Shown here one piece after another: positions 44,735-54,592 of a stretch of 64,000 bases of DNA (position 1 is its first letter; every line of letters starts with the position of its first letter). Source of the DNA: Paenibacillus pinihumi DSM 23905 = JCM 16419. GTDB lineage: Bacteria; Bacillota; Bacilli; Paenibacillales; Paenibacillaceae. The stretch is taken from contig NZ_AULX01000029.1 in assembly GCF_000422505.1 (NCBI RefSeq), forward strand, positions 1-64,000, written 5' to 3'. The notes under the pieces are model-generated. The model was given only the letters and a program-made list of their open reading frames with translations. It did no database searches and was not told the DNA's origin. The position numbers and the translations under genes were made by a program.

Positions 44735-45943
44735 TTACCGCATGCTCTCTCCGCTGTCAATACCGATTCCTGCCGCACGGCGCATCAGCACATACAGCAG
44801 GAGAAATCCGGCCACGCTGAGCAGGGAAAGGACAGAACCAAGCCTGTACATCGTAACGGCTCCGAGATTCTGAAATACCCAGCCGCCTGCAATCCCTGCA
44901 ATAATGCCGGCCACCCCGCCCCAGCTTAATGCATACAAGGCCTGCCCTGATGCCCTGAATTGCTGGGGCACCAGCACGGATGTCAATTGGGTTCCGATAT
45001 AGTAAAAACCGCCGAATGTAACGCTGTTCATGACTTGAATGCCAATGACCTCATAGGGGGAAGTAGCAGCCGACATCAGGAGCCATCGTACCGAATAGAG
45101 CAGGCTGACCAGTGCAAGGCCCATAATCATGGCTTTCTTGCCTTTGGGCATGTAACGGTCGAACAGGAGGAACACTGGGATTTCAAAGATTGAGGTTAAA
45201 AAAGCCGATAATCCGATCAACCCTTCCGTGCCGCCAAGCTCAGACATGTAGAGTGGCATGAAGGTTGAATTCATCCCGTTCGGAATCGAGATCAGTACGC
45301 CAATAAGAAGAAACACAATAAACCATTTATTTTTAAAAATACTGGCATAGCTGCCCTGTTCGGCAGCCGATTTCGGACTGATATTCCTGCGGGGAAGCCA
45401 TAAGGCCACGACGATGGCCGCCAGCATAATGAGACTGTACACGATCCAGAGACGCTGAATGCCAATCATGCCGATAACCGGACCGGCACTGACTGCCATC
45501 AGCGCCCAGCCCAGAGAGCCCCAGAGCCGGAATTCGCCGAAACGCCTTCCTGTGCCCTCAATCGTATCCAGAATGAGGCTGTTGCTTTGGGAAAAAAGCG
45601 GGCTTTCAAAAAAGAAATAGGCCAGCATAATCATAACCAGAACCGGATAGGAAAAGCCGATGAATGCCGCCTGCATCAAAATGAGATTGCCGAACAACAG
45701 GACTAACAGGACACGCTTGGTGTTATGCCAGCGGTCGCTGATATAGCCCCAGAACGGATTCGCAAGCACCGATATAAACGGCCCTCCGGCAAGCAAAACC
45801 CCGATCTGGAAGGAGGAGACGCCAACGGAATGCAAATAGAGCGGAAAAAATGACATGTAAATCGCAATGGCGCCGTAAATAAAGAAATTAAAGCTCTTGA
45901 TTACAGCAAACGATTGCGGTTGCGCGGACGAAGCCTGCTTCAT
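44735..45943 (-). CDS. MFS transporter (MFS_1-like)
   Basis: The start ATG at 45943 (402 aa) follows GGGAGGG. It is a 12-helix permease with the pattern AVIKSFNFFIYGAIAIYMSF, FPLYLHSVGVSSFQIGVLLA and ISDRWHNTKRVL (motif A). This matches the group that includes the 3-phenylpropionate transporter HcaT and LacY-like sugar permeases. It lies 43 nt after the response regulator gene on the same strand, so it may be under YesMN control and carry a sugar or its breakdown product. Substrate unknown. Confidence 0.8.
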   Translation of the reverse strand: MKQASSAQPQSFAVIKSFNFFIYGAIAIYMSFFPLYLHSVGVSSFQIGVLLAGGPFISVLANPFWGYISDRWHNTKRVLLVLLFGNLILMQAAFIGFSYPVLVMIMLAYFFFESPLFSQSNSLILDTIEGTGRRFGEFRLWGSLGWALMAVSAGPVIGMIGIQRLWIVYSLIMLAAIVVALWLPRRNISPKSAAEQGSYASIFKNKWFIVFLLIGVLISIPNGMNSTFMPLYMSELGGTEGLIGLSAFLTSIFEIPVFLLFDRYMPKGKKAMIMGLALVSLLYSVRWLLMSAATSPYEVIGIQVMNSVTFGGFYYIGTQLTSVLVPQQFRASGQALYALSWGGVAGIIAGIAGGWVFQNLGAVTMYRLGSVLSLLSVAGFLLLYVLMRRAAGIGIDSGESMR

Positions 45944-45986
45944 GTTACCCTCCCTTATAATCGAGGCCTGCAAGCAGATATACCAG

Positions 45987-47546
45987 CTACCTCCCGGCAA
46001 GCTGGCGGTACTGCGTAGGTGTAATGCCTGAATAGGATTTAAAAATGGAGCAGAAATATTTGTAGTCGTTGTACCCTACCTTCTCCGCAATTTCAAATAC
46101 GCGGTCATGTGTCCTGCTCAGCATTGCTTTGGCATGGTCAATCCGCACTTCGTTCAAATACTCGGCAAAGCCCTTGCCAAAATATTGATTGAACAGGATG
46201 CTGAAATAATTCGGTGTAATTTTGAGCCATGCCGCCACCTCAGACGCCTTCAAATCCTCTGTATAATGAGATTCGATATAATTTTTGATCCGGTTAACGG
46301 TCCAGTGATGCTTACCGCCAACATGCGGCTGGATGATTGCCAGCAAAGCTTGCAATTCACGGCGGATGGAGGCCAAAAGCGCAGGATAGGAACTACAGCC
46401 GTAGATATCAACACTGTGGAACAAGTCCTGTATTTCATCCGGCGCATCGAATCCGCCGGCACTCAGCCTGTGCTGGATGAGAATGTTCAGCTCCTTGAGC
46501 GCCTGGACCATATCCGCAGGCAGGTAGCGGCCTTCCCTGAATTGCTGCATAAGCCTGTTCAGCACATCCTCAAGCTCATCTGCGCTTCCCCCAACCAGCA
46601 GATTGGCCAGCTGCTTCTCGATCCCCTCAGGAGCCAGTATGCCGCGATTCCTGGACGGCATCACCTTTTCTGTAAAGATCAGTACCGTCCGCTTCTCCAG
46701 GAAGATGCTCTGCTGGACAGCCTGAATCGCCTGCTCACTATGGATGTAAGCCTCCGAAATTGATATAAACGCCTGAGATACGCCAAAATGAAGGGGTACC
46801 CCTTCCAGTTCCGGTGCATTTTCCAATGTCAGATACAGATCGCTATCCGGGAAATCACAGGACGCGACGCATACGGCAATCAGCAGATTCGGATGGGGAA
46901 ACTGTGTAAACACCTCCACCCCTTGCCGGGATATCGCATGCTGAACCTTGTGCTCCCATCGAATGCGCAGCCTCTCCAACTCCTCTTGCCCTGCTTCGCC
47001 GGCCCACAGTGCATAATCCTCAAGTTGGCTGGCGATAACGCGCATGCTGCGGATGTTTGCCGCGAGCGGCGGCGGTTCCAGCCCTGAGGACAATCCGCCG
47101 CTCTGCAACAGCCGATTGAGCCAGCTCTGCCAAAGTTCCCGCTCCTGCTCTTCCCTCTGCCTGGATTCCTGCCGCAGCTCATGGCCAATATCCGATACCA
47201 TTCCAACCAGTTCGTCTACATTGACCGGCTTGAGCAGATAATCCTTCACCCCGAGCCGGATGGCCTGGCGCGCGTAGTCAAAATCATCGTAGCCGCTCAG
47301 AATCATAATCCGGACATGCGGATATTGTTCCCGGACATGCTTCGACAATGACAGCCCATCCATTCCATCCATATGAATATCAGTCAGGATGAGATCGACT
47401 GCATGGGTATTCAATAGCTCCAGTGCCTCCATGCCATCATAGGCCTCTCCCGCCACCTCGACCCCGATCTCTTCCCATGGAATGGTCTCCCGCAACCCTC
47501 TGCATATAATCGGCTCATCATCTACAATCAGCATCTTGATGGTCAT
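45987..47546 (-). CDS. Response regulator, CheY receiver + AraC output (YesN-like)
   Basis: The start ATG at 47546 (519 aa) follows AGGAGG. The receiver (1-125) has the acidic pair in MLIVDDEPII, the phospho-Asp in VDLILTDIHMDGMDG and Lys in DYLLKPVNVDE. A middle region without named domain (about 150-400) precedes an AraC-type HTH pair at the C-terminus (VAAWLKITPNYFSILFNQYF, VFEIAEKVGYNDYKYFCSIF, GITPTQYRQL). It overlaps the kinase gene by 4 bases. Such YesN-type regulators activate neighbouring polysaccharide or sugar uptake operons. Confidence 0.92.
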   Translation of the reverse strand: MTIKMLIVDDEPIICRGLRETIPWEEIGVEVAGEAYDGMEALELLNTHAVDLILTDIHMDGMDGLSLSKHVREQYPHVRIMILSGYDDFDYARQAIRLGVKDYLLKPVNVDELVGMVSDIGHELRQESRQREEQERELWQSWLNRLLQSGGLSSGLEPPPLAANIRSMRVIASQLEDYALWAGEAGQEELERLRIRWEHKVQHAISRQGVEVFTQFPHPNLLIAVCVASCDFPDSDLYLTLENAPELEGVPLHFGVSQAFISISEAYIHSEQAIQAVQQSIFLEKRTVLIFTEKVMPSRNRGILAPEGIEKQLANLLVGGSADELEDVLNRLMQQFREGRYLPADMVQALKELNILIQHRLSAGGFDAPDEIQDLFHSVDIYGCSSYPALLASIRRELQALLAIIQPHVGGKHHWTVNRIKNYIESHYTEDLKASEVAAWLKITPNYFSILFNQYFGKGFAEYLNEVRIDHAKAMLSRTHDRVFEIAEKVGYNDYKYFCSIFKSYSGITPTQYRQLAGR

Positions 47547-49336
47547 ATAGCCTCCTGTCTGTTCCTGGTAACAGGAACTCTTAGCCGCACACAAGCGCCA
47601 TCCTTATTATATTCAGCGGGAAATTCCACCCCGTAGCCGCTGCCGAAGGAAAGGGTTATCAGTTCATTAATATTAAATATGGCATGGCCGACAAGTGCTT
47701 CATCACTGCTCTGCTTGTTGATTACAGCCTGAATAGCCCGAAGCTTTTCCTCTGAGAAGCCGGTTCCGGTATCCCTGACATCGATGATCAGCTCATCGGC
47801 GTCACTGCGGTAGCATCTGACCCGGATTTCCCCCTTTTGCCGCGGATGAAGACCGTGCTTGATGCTGTTTTCCACCAGAGGCTGGATCAGCCGCCGCGGC
47901 AGCACGGAATCCTTGAGGGATACATCGACAAACAGTGAGAAGGTCAAATTGCTGCCCAACCGCTTCGTTTGCAAGTTCAGATAGGACCGGACAAATTCCA
48001 GTTCATCCTCCAGCGTTGTCGTCTGCTTATCCCGGTTCATGCTCATCCGCAGGAAACCGGACAGCGATTCAATGAGCCGGCTCGTCTCCGGCGCTTTCTC
48101 CAGACGTGCCGTCCAGCGGATAATATCCAGTGTATTGTACAGGAAATGCGGGTCCATCTGGCTCTGCAAAAACCTCAGCTCCGATTCCTTCTGCCGGATC
48201 TCCAGCTTGTATTTCTTGTCGATCAGCTCCTTGATCGTCTGGACCATCCGGTTGAACTGGCGGCCCAACTCGCCGATTTCATCCCGGGACCGCACCGTAA
48301 CATGGGCCGAGAAATTGCCGGTGCTAAGCCTGCTCGTTTGCTTCTTGAGCTCCAGCATCGGACGGATAATGGCAAGCTCGAAGCCGATCAGCGCAAGCAG
48401 GCCGAACAGGCAGACGAGCCAGAACAACACCTGCAAGGATACCTTCAGCGCATTCGTCTTCGCAACAATTGTCTCTTCCTTCACCAAAGAGACGACATTC
48501 CATCCCGTAGCCCGCATCCGCTTGCTGAATACGACATACTCGCTGCCGCCAATATCCATCTCCTTGATTTCTCCAGGGTTGCGCTGCACGACCCCAAGCA
48601 GCCCGTCATTGGGATAAGGCTTGCCGACCAGCTCATTGTCACTGTGGAGCAGCACAGTCCCATCCGGCCGAAGGATGAAGATCGAGCCCTTCTCCTCCGG
48701 TACGGCTGCCGTCAGCAGCGACGAAATTTCCGCTTCATTCAACCGGATAATGACCATCCCCACCGACTTTGTCAAATCGTAATACGAGTTGATGACGCGG
48801 AACAGGGAGATGACCCGCTTTGGTCCGGTCCATGCGCTGACAAGCGGATAGGCGTTCGACCATACAATCGCACCCTTGCTTGCTTTGGCATGCTCGATCC
48901 ACTCCTGCTCCGGCCCCTCCACCGGCTCCCCAAGCTGCAGCGTATTGCCGTTGTTGCCCTGGAGTGTAATGGATTTGATATAGTTCCTGGACATGAGCTG
49001 GAACCCGACGAACCCTTCAATCGAGACACGGTCGGCATTCAGCTGATCCAAAGTCTCCGCAGTCTCCGGTGTCTGCATAAAGCTGCGGAAATCCTCCTGA
49101 TAGATCATATAATCCGTAATATCATCCACAGTCTTGATCTTCTCGTACAGATTCATTTCAATGGTGTTCAGGTTCTTCTCTGTCGAATCGATAAACTGCT
49201 GCCGCAATATAATTTCGTACCTGTCCAGAAATGCATAGCCGACAAGCACGGAAGGCAGCGTGACTAACAGTACGAAGATCGCCACCGACTTCTTTCGCAA
49301 GCTGATGCCCGTCAGACTAAACCATTTCCGTCTCAT
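47543..49336 (-). CDS. Sensor histidine kinase (YesM-like)
   Basis: The start ATG at 49336 (597 aa) is preferred because GGAGAGGG lies upstream at a better distance than for the GTG at 49345. Order: transmembrane helix (about 15-35), extracellular dCache-like sensor (about 36-290), second helix, HAMP (about 310-365), a LytS/YesM-type phosphoacceptor segment SQMDPHFLYNTLDIIRW, and an HATPase with ENSIKHGLHPRQKG and DVRDTGTGFS. It signals to the YesN-like regulator with which it overlaps by 4 bases. The five sugar ABC genes upstream suggest that it senses an extracellular carbohydrate. Confidence 0.92.
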   Translation of the reverse strand: MRRKWFSLTGISLRKKSVAIFVLLVTLPSVLVGYAFLDRYEIILRQQFIDSTEKNLNTIEMNLYEKIKTVDDITDYMIYQEDFRSFMQTPETAETLDQLNADRVSIEGFVGFQLMSRNYIKSITLQGNNGNTLQLGEPVEGPEQEWIEHAKASKGAIVWSNAYPLVSAWTGPKRVISLFRVINSYYDLTKSVGMVIIRLNEAEISSLLTAAVPEEKGSIFILRPDGTVLLHSDNELVGKPYPNDGLLGVVQRNPGEIKEMDIGGSEYVVFSKRMRATGWNVVSLVKEETIVAKTNALKVSLQVLFWLVCLFGLLALIGFELAIIRPMLELKKQTSRLSTGNFSAHVTVRSRDEIGELGRQFNRMVQTIKELIDKKYKLEIRQKESELRFLQSQMDPHFLYNTLDIIRWTARLEKAPETSRLIESLSGFLRMSMNRDKQTTTLEDELEFVRSYLNLQTKRLGSNLTFSLFVDVSLKDSVLPRRLIQPLVENSIKHGLHPRQKGEIRVRCYRSDADELIIDVRDTGTGFSEEKLRAIQAVINKQSSDEALVGHAIFNINELITLSFGSGYGVEFPAEYNKDGACVRLRVPVTRNRQEAI

Positions 49337-49451
49337 CGCTGCCACGCCCTCTCCAAGGACGGTCTTTAAGGAGCCAGGCTCCCGTTTCTAACTTCCGCCC
49401 CTGCTTCTCTATAATAAATGAAGGACGATAGGAGAAGCCACTAAATTTTGG

Positions 49452-50279
49452 TTACCCTTTCACCGCGCCTGCCGTCATCCCCTGAACCAGCTGTTTTTCC
49501 AACAGCAGGTAAAAGGCGATTAGCGGCAGCAGCGCCATTGTGAGTGCAGCCATCTGCATCGTCTGGAACTTCGTCTCCGTTCCCGCAAAATTGGCAAGTC
49601 CAAGAGGCAATGTCTTCAACCCCGTCTTGCTGATCAGTACGAGCGCGAACAGGAATTCATTCCAGTTGTAAATGAAGTTGATAATAACAACCGTAGCGAT
49701 GGCCGGCCTTGTCATCGGCAGAATGATCGACCAGAAGATATGGTAGACTCCGGCTCCATCAATAATGGCTGACTCCTCAATATCCTTCGGGAACGACTTC
49801 ATGAAGCCAACGAGGATAAAGATCGTAATCGACAGGTGAAAAGCCGTATACGGCAGCACCAGCGACAGATGTGTGTTGAGCAGACTAAGGTTTTTCATCA
49901 GAATAAAGATGGGAACCAGTGTCGCATGAATGGGAATCGTCATCCCGACAATGAACAGCCCGTATACCCACGTCGACCATCTGTAATTAAACCTCGCGAT
50001 AAAATAAGAGGCCAGCGCGCCGAGCAGCACAGTCAGAAGGATAGCTCCCGCCGTGACAATCAGGCTGTTCCAGAAGTAGGTCCCGAGATGGGCGACCTCC
50101 CACGCTTTGGCGAAGTTGCTGAAATCCCACTGCCAGGGCAGCCCCATCGGATTGACGGAGAATTCCTCCTCTGATTTGAATGCGCTGGTCACCATCCACA
50201 GGATAGGCAGAATGTTCGCCACACACAGCACGGCAAGAAACAGATGAATAACAGATAATTTCATACGCGTTTGTTTCAT
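49452..50279 (-). CDS. Sugar ABC transporter permease (MalG/CUT1 type)
   Basis: This 275-aa protein has about six helices. It has the MalG-type coupling loop EESAIIDGAGVYHIFWSIIL (EAA-like), then PMTRPAIATVVI, and the C-terminal FAGTETKFQTMQMAALTMAL, ending in KQLVQGMTAGAVKG. It is the last permease of the operon. No ATPase gene is present here; CUT1 systems in Bacilli often share a distant MsmX-type ATPase. Confidence 0.92.
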   Translation of the reverse strand: MKQTRMKLSVIHLFLAVLCVANILPILWMVTSAFKSEEEFSVNPMGLPWQWDFSNFAKAWEVAHLGTYFWNSLIVTAGAILLTVLLGALASYFIARFNYRWSTWVYGLFIVGMTIPIHATLVPIFILMKNLSLLNTHLSLVLPYTAFHLSITIFILVGFMKSFPKDIEESAIIDGAGVYHIFWSIILPMTRPAIATVVIINFIYNWNEFLFALVLISKTGLKTLPLGLANFAGTETKFQTMQMAALTMALLPLIAFYLLLEKQLVQGMTAGAVKG

Positions 50280-50296
50280 AGCTCCTCCTTCACCCT

Positions 50297-51169
50297 TTAG
50301 CGGTTGCGCTGCGTAATCAGCTTGGCCGCGTAGATCGCAATCAGGCTGAACAACAGAATCAGCATGGAGACCGCGCTTCCGTATCCGAAATTCATATTTT
50401 GGAACGCATTATTATACATATAGATCGTCATAACTTCCGTATTGTGGGCCGGGCCTCCGGCGGTCATGACATAAATCAGGTCAAATACACGGAAGCTGTT
50501 GCTGATCGCAAAGATGAGCGTGACCCAGATGGTATCCTTGAGCATAGGCAGCGTCACATACCAGAAGTGCTTCCAGCCGCTTGCACCGTCCATGAGAGCC
50601 GCCTCTCTCATCTCCTGCGGAATATTTTGCAGGGCGGCCAGGAAAATGACCATGAAAAAGCCGTAGTTCTGCCAAATATACGTAATGCTGACCGACAGCA
50701 TCCCGAGCTTTGGACTGCCGAGCCAGTCCTGCTGCCAGCTCTCCAGCCCGATAAGGCCAAGCAGCCCGTTCAGCATTCCCGATTCGATCTTGAACACCAT
50801 GCCCCAAATAATCGAGACAATAACGGCAGAGATGACTACAGGTAAAAACAGCATCGACCTGTACACCTTGATTCCTTTCAAAGAACGGTTGAGCAGCAGA
50901 GCGAAAAACAAGCCGATCGGCAGCTGTCCGAATATTCCGGTCGCCAGCATAAACAGATTGTTGCCTACCCCCTTCCAGAACACACCATCGGTCAGGGTTG
51001 AAATATAGTTGTGCAGTCCCACATGGCGCATAGGAGACAGTCCGTCCCAGCTAAAAAACGAATAATATAGCGACATGCCGATCGGCACCAGCGCAATTCC
51101 CGTATAAATCAGGAGAGCCGGCAGCATTCCGAAAAATACGGTCCATCCTGTTCGCTTCAATCCATGCAT
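50297..51169 (-). CDS. Sugar ABC transporter permease (MalF/UgpA type)
   Basis: The start ATG at 51169 (290 aa) lies 7 nt after AAGGAGGG. It is a six-helix permease with the early pattern WTVFFGMLPALLIYTGIALV, the coupling loop EMREAALMDGASGWKHFWYV, TLPMLKDTIW, and the C-terminal MTAGGPAHNTEVMTIYMYNN. It pairs with the MalG-type permease 17 nt downstream. Confidence 0.92.
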   Translation of the reverse strand: MHGLKRTGWTVFFGMLPALLIYTGIALVPIGMSLYYSFFSWDGLSPMRHVGLHNYISTLTDGVFWKGVGNNLFMLATGIFGQLPIGLFFALLLNRSLKGIKVYRSMLFLPVVISAVIVSIIWGMVFKIESGMLNGLLGLIGLESWQQDWLGSPKLGMLSVSITYIWQNYGFFMVIFLAALQNIPQEMREAALMDGASGWKHFWYVTLPMLKDTIWVTLIFAISNSFRVFDLIYVMTAGGPAHNTEVMTIYMYNNAFQNMNFGYGSAVSMLILLFSLIAIYAAKLITQRNR

Positions 51170-51253
51170 GTGCATCCCTCCTTTCCACATTTCATACTGC
51201 CTGTTAACAGCTTATAATTGTTTATTGCTATCGCATCCCAGGGCTTGCCGGGG

Positions 51254-52381
51254 TCAAAGGCTCACAGCAAGCGACCTGGAGCTGGCAGCAATCTCCTCGG
51301 CAGTCACCTCACAGCCGCGTTCATCTGATACATACATGCCTTCACTAATGAGCAGCGTAGCCAGCGCGATGTCCGCTGTCGGGAGCAGGGAAACCCTCCC
51401 CTGGAGCGCGGCGATCCAATGCTGCTGGGAAGAATCATAGGCGTCTTCATCGGCTCTGAGCCGGTGCCAGCGCGTATCCATCCGGTTCAGGTCCACCCTG
51501 CTGTCCACATCCATATCCGCAACTGTCGTATGGAAACTGAATTCCCCCGTCTGCTCGCCTGAATGATAGGAAGGCAGGCGAATCCCGCCCCTGGAGCCAA
51601 TAATGCTGCTCCCTTCTATGCCGCCGAGATGGACTGCCCACGCTTCGAAGATATCAAGCGTGGCGCCGCTCTTGAACGTAACGAATCCAAGCGCCAGCTC
51701 CTCCACATCAAAGCCGCTATCCGCCCGGCGCTGCGGGTCCATGTCCATCTGCTGTACAAGCCTGCCGGTTATCCGGCCGACTTCCGTCTCACTCATCAGA
51801 TAGAGCATCTGGGCAATATGGTAGACGCCCATATCCAGCAAGGCGCCACCGCCTGCACTGGCCTTGCGGGTAAAATGAACGGTGCCGAAGCCGTCCACAT
51901 ACGGACGTCCCCTTCTTCTAAAGCCATTGGAGCGGCCATGAAAAATATGGCCGAGCTGCCCGTCATCAATTAACGACTTGGCGGCTTTCGTCTCCTTCTT
52001 ATATAAGCTGTTCAACTGAATATGGAGCATTTTACCGCTCGCCCTCGCGGCCTCCACCATCGACAATCCGTCATAATAGCTGCCCGCAATCGGCTTTTCG
52101 CAATAGACATGCTTGCCTGCTTCAAGCGCCGCAATCGTAAGCGGGGCGTGAAAGTTGTTGTGCAGACAAACATCAACGGCATCAATGTCATCTCTTTCCA
52201 GCAAGGCTTTGTAATCGGTATACACATGGGGGATTCCATACTGGTCTGCGACCGCCTGCGCTTCCTGTTCATTGAGATCACAGACGGCAACAACGTCCGC
52301 GCCCGGAATCTCCGCGTAATTTTTCACATGCGTCTTTCCGATAATGCCAACACCGATAACACCGATTCTAATTTGCTGCAT
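51254..52381 (-). CDS. Gfo/Idh/MocA-family oxidoreductase
   Basis: The start ATG at 52381 (375 aa) follows GGAGGG. The N-terminal Rossmann fold has GVIGVGIIGKTHVKNYAE and the family motif in HVYCEKPIAGSYYD with the catalytic Lys. The C-terminal part has MGVYHIAQMLYLM (His in the expected place). Members oxidise or epimerise sugars and inositols with bound NAD(P). Its start overlaps the epimerase gene by 14 bases. In this operon it likely acts with the epimerase on the imported sugar. Confidence 0.9.
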   Translation of the reverse strand: MQQIRIGVIGVGIIGKTHVKNYAEIPGADVVAVCDLNEQEAQAVADQYGIPHVYTDYKALLERDDIDAVDVCLHNNFHAPLTIAALEAGKHVYCEKPIAGSYYDGLSMVEAARASGKMLHIQLNSLYKKETKAAKSLIDDGQLGHIFHGRSNGFRRRGRPYVDGFGTVHFTRKASAGGGALLDMGVYHIAQMLYLMSETEVGRITGRLVQQMDMDPQRRADSGFDVEELALGFVTFKSGATLDIFEAWAVHLGGIEGSSIIGSRGGIRLPSYHSGEQTGEFSFHTTVADMDVDSRVDLNRMDTRWHRLRADEDAYDSSQQHWIAALQGRVSLLPTADIALATLLISEGMYVSDERGCEVTAEEIAASSRSLAVSL

Positions 52382-53204
52382 GCTGCTGCCCTCCAATACC
52401 GCGCTCCCGCCCGGCTGCATTCGTTCTGACCAACAATCGCTTCACAGATGCCAATGCCCATTCCAGCTCAATAAAGGGATGTTCGGGAGCATTGTATTCT
52501 ACCGCCCAAGCCCCTGCATAACCGCTGTCCAGAAGATGGTTGATGATTGGAGGCGTTTCTTCTGCGACAATCGACCTGGCATCCAGATGAACATGATTCA
52601 CCCAGGGGGCGAGGAGCCGTTCTCCCGGCTCCGTCCCCTCCTGCCAGCGGCCAATATGCAGCAGAATGCCATAGCCGGGATGACCGACTGCCTCTGCGAG
52701 CTGCTTCATCCACCCGGCATGAAGCGAAATGCCTGTGTGATTCTCCGGCCCGACGGTATAACCGTAATCTGCAGCCCGCTGGGCATATTCCTGATAGCGT
52801 TTGACGGTATATTCAAATTGCGCCTCTGTCGGCTGAACCGGCCCCCGGCTCGTATCGATGCGAACTGTACGCGCTCCAAGCAGCTCTGCCGCACGCAAGT
52901 AATCCATTGCATTGCGGTGGAGCTTCTCCCGCACGTCAGCATCTTCATCCCATAAGTGGGCCCGATCCACCGCAAAATTGGCAAGCGTAAGCCCCTTCTC
53001 CTCCATCGAATTCCGGATTCGCATGAGCAGCGCCGTGTCTGCAACCGGATAGAACGGGTCACTGCGGTCCGTCATGAACCCGTTCCACAAATCCACCGAT
53101 TGCAGCCTGTAGCGATGTGCCGCCGTTTCCAAATATCCGAAAATATCCATTTTCCCTGCACTTAACAGCTGGTAAAAAGAAAATCCTCCGAGTGAAAGCT
53201 TCAT
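52368..53204 (-). CDS. Sugar phosphate isomerase/epimerase (AP endonuclease 2-like TIM barrel)
   Basis: The start ATG at 53204 (278 aa) follows GGAGG. TIM barrel of the IolE/xylose-isomerase-like class: early SVDLWNGF, AELLGARTVRIDTSRGP, and metal ligands seen in VGPENHTGISLH, then GYGILLHIGRW, NHVHLDAR and WAVEYNAPEHP (Glu and His near the ends of strands). Usually these enzymes isomerise or epimerise keto sugars or inosose with a divalent metal. It is coupled by overlap to the Gfo/Idh/MocA gene. Confidence 0.85.
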   Translation of the reverse strand: MKLSLGGFSFYQLLSAGKMDIFGYLETAAHRYRLQSVDLWNGFMTDRSDPFYPVADTALLMRIRNSMEEKGLTLANFAVDRAHLWDEDADVREKLHRNAMDYLRAAELLGARTVRIDTSRGPVQPTEAQFEYTVKRYQEYAQRAADYGYTVGPENHTGISLHAGWMKQLAEAVGHPGYGILLHIGRWQEGTEPGERLLAPWVNHVHLDARSIVAEETPPIINHLLDSGYAGAWAVEYNAPEHPFIELEWALASVKRLLVRTNAAGRERGIGGQQHAAN

Positions 53205-53278
53205 GCGCCTGCCTCCATGCATTTGAATTGTAGGGTAGTCCGTTCCGCGATAGCACGCAGGGTATATGTTTTCGCTTC

Positions 53279-54592
53279 CTATCTTCTGTTCTTATCCATC
53301 GTATCCTGCAGTTCCTTTGCAACCTGCTCCGGCGTTTTCTGCTTGGTCAGGATGGCTTGAATGCCATTTTCCATTGCATCTTTGAGTGCGGGTTGCATGA
53401 CGCTGTCAAATACAACCGCCGATCCGTTCTTGGTCAGCTCAAGCATTTCTTTCAGGTACGGGGTCGTATCCGCAGGTGTCTCAACCAAGGCCGGCACGAC
53501 GATTCCCTTGCTCATCAGTGTCGTATACAGCTCAGGCGCATAGAAAAATTTCAGAAACTTCATGGCCGCTTCTTTTTTCGCATCACTAAGTCCCTTGCTC
53601 AAACCGATTCCATATTGAATGACGCCTGCGCTTTTCGTCGGATCGCCTTTGCCGCCTTCTACAGCCGGGAAGAGCGCAATGCCGATATTTTCTGCTGCGG
53701 CCTTGTCCGTATTGCCTGCCCGGAATTTCGTATCAATCGTCGAGCTCGTTATTGTAATCGCAGCTTTCTTCTGCAGGAAGTAATCCTGCTGCTGGACCTC
53801 ATCCATCGTATTAATATCCGCATTGAAGGCCTCCAGATTGACCAGCTCAGATACGGTGTTCAAGGCGTTCACATAATCAGGATCGGTAAATTTCGCCTCT
53901 CCCTGAATGACTTTTTGCAGGAAATCGCTGCCCGCAAAGCGGTCGCCTACTGCTGAAATGAAGGACGACTGCATCGGCCACCGGTTTTTGTTCCCCATGA
54001 CAATTGGCGTAATTCCGGCCGCTTTCAGCTTCTTGGCCATTTCAAGAAACTCGGAATAGGTGGCAGGGAATTCCTTGTACCCTACGCTCTCAAGCAGGTC
54101 TTTATGGTAGTAGATGATATCGACAAAAGTCATTTTGGTCGGAATCGCGTACTGCTTGCCGTTCACATTGAAGCCAGCCAGCGCCTGCGGAGGCAATATC
54201 CCCTTCCATTCATCCATAATCTCATCAATCGGCATCAGCACATCGGCTGCAATATAAGGCTCCATCTCTACAGCCGGGAACAGGATAAACATATCCGGCA
54301 TGCTGTTGCCCGCAGCTTCCGTACGGAGCTTCGTCCGGTATTGGGCGGACGGGATATCCTGCGCTTCAATATTGATGTCAGGATTCTGCTCCTCGAATTG
54401 CTTGATCCGTTCCTTATAATACAAATTGTCCGCATTAGGGCTGGACCAGTTGTATTCCATCGTCAGCGTCACAGTCTCTTTCTTTTCATTGCCCTGACGA
54501 TTGCCCTCCCCGCCCGTTGCCCCTCCACATCCAGACAGCAGCAAGGCAGCAGAAGCTGCAATTAGTACGGTTTTAAAAATAGAGCTTTTCAC
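53279..54592 (-). CDS. Sugar ABC transporter substrate-binding lipoprotein (family 1)
   Basis: The start GTG at 54592 (437 aa) lies 9 nt after GAAAGGGG and puts the lipobox LLLSGC at about residue 20. The SBP_bac_1 fold is visible from YKERIKQFEEQNPDINIEAQ, then GKQYAIPTKMTFVDIIYYHK and GITPIVMGNKNRWPMQ. It captures an oligosaccharide outside the membrane for the two permeases. It is the first gene of the operon SBP-epimerase-Gfo/Idh/MocA-permease-permease. A cre-like sequence lies about 180 nt upstream. Confidence 0.92.
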   Translation of the reverse strand: MKSSIFKTVLIAASAALLLSGCGGATGGEGNRQGNEKKETVTLTMEYNWSSPNADNLYYKERIKQFEEQNPDINIEAQDIPSAQYRTKLRTEAAGNSMPDMFILFPAVEMEPYIAADVLMPIDEIMDEWKGILPPQALAGFNVNGKQYAIPTKMTFVDIIYYHKDLLESVGYKEFPATYSEFLEMAKKLKAAGITPIVMGNKNRWPMQSSFISAVGDRFAGSDFLQKVIQGEAKFTDPDYVNALNTVSELVNLEAFNADINTMDEVQQQDYFLQKKAAITITSSTIDTKFRAGNTDKAAAENIGIALFPAVEGGKGDPTKSAGVIQYGIGLSKGLSDAKKEAAMKFLKFFYAPELYTTLMSKGIVVPALVETPADTTPYLKEMLELTKNGSAVVFDSVMQPALKDAMENGIQAILTKQKTPEQVAKELQDTMDKNRR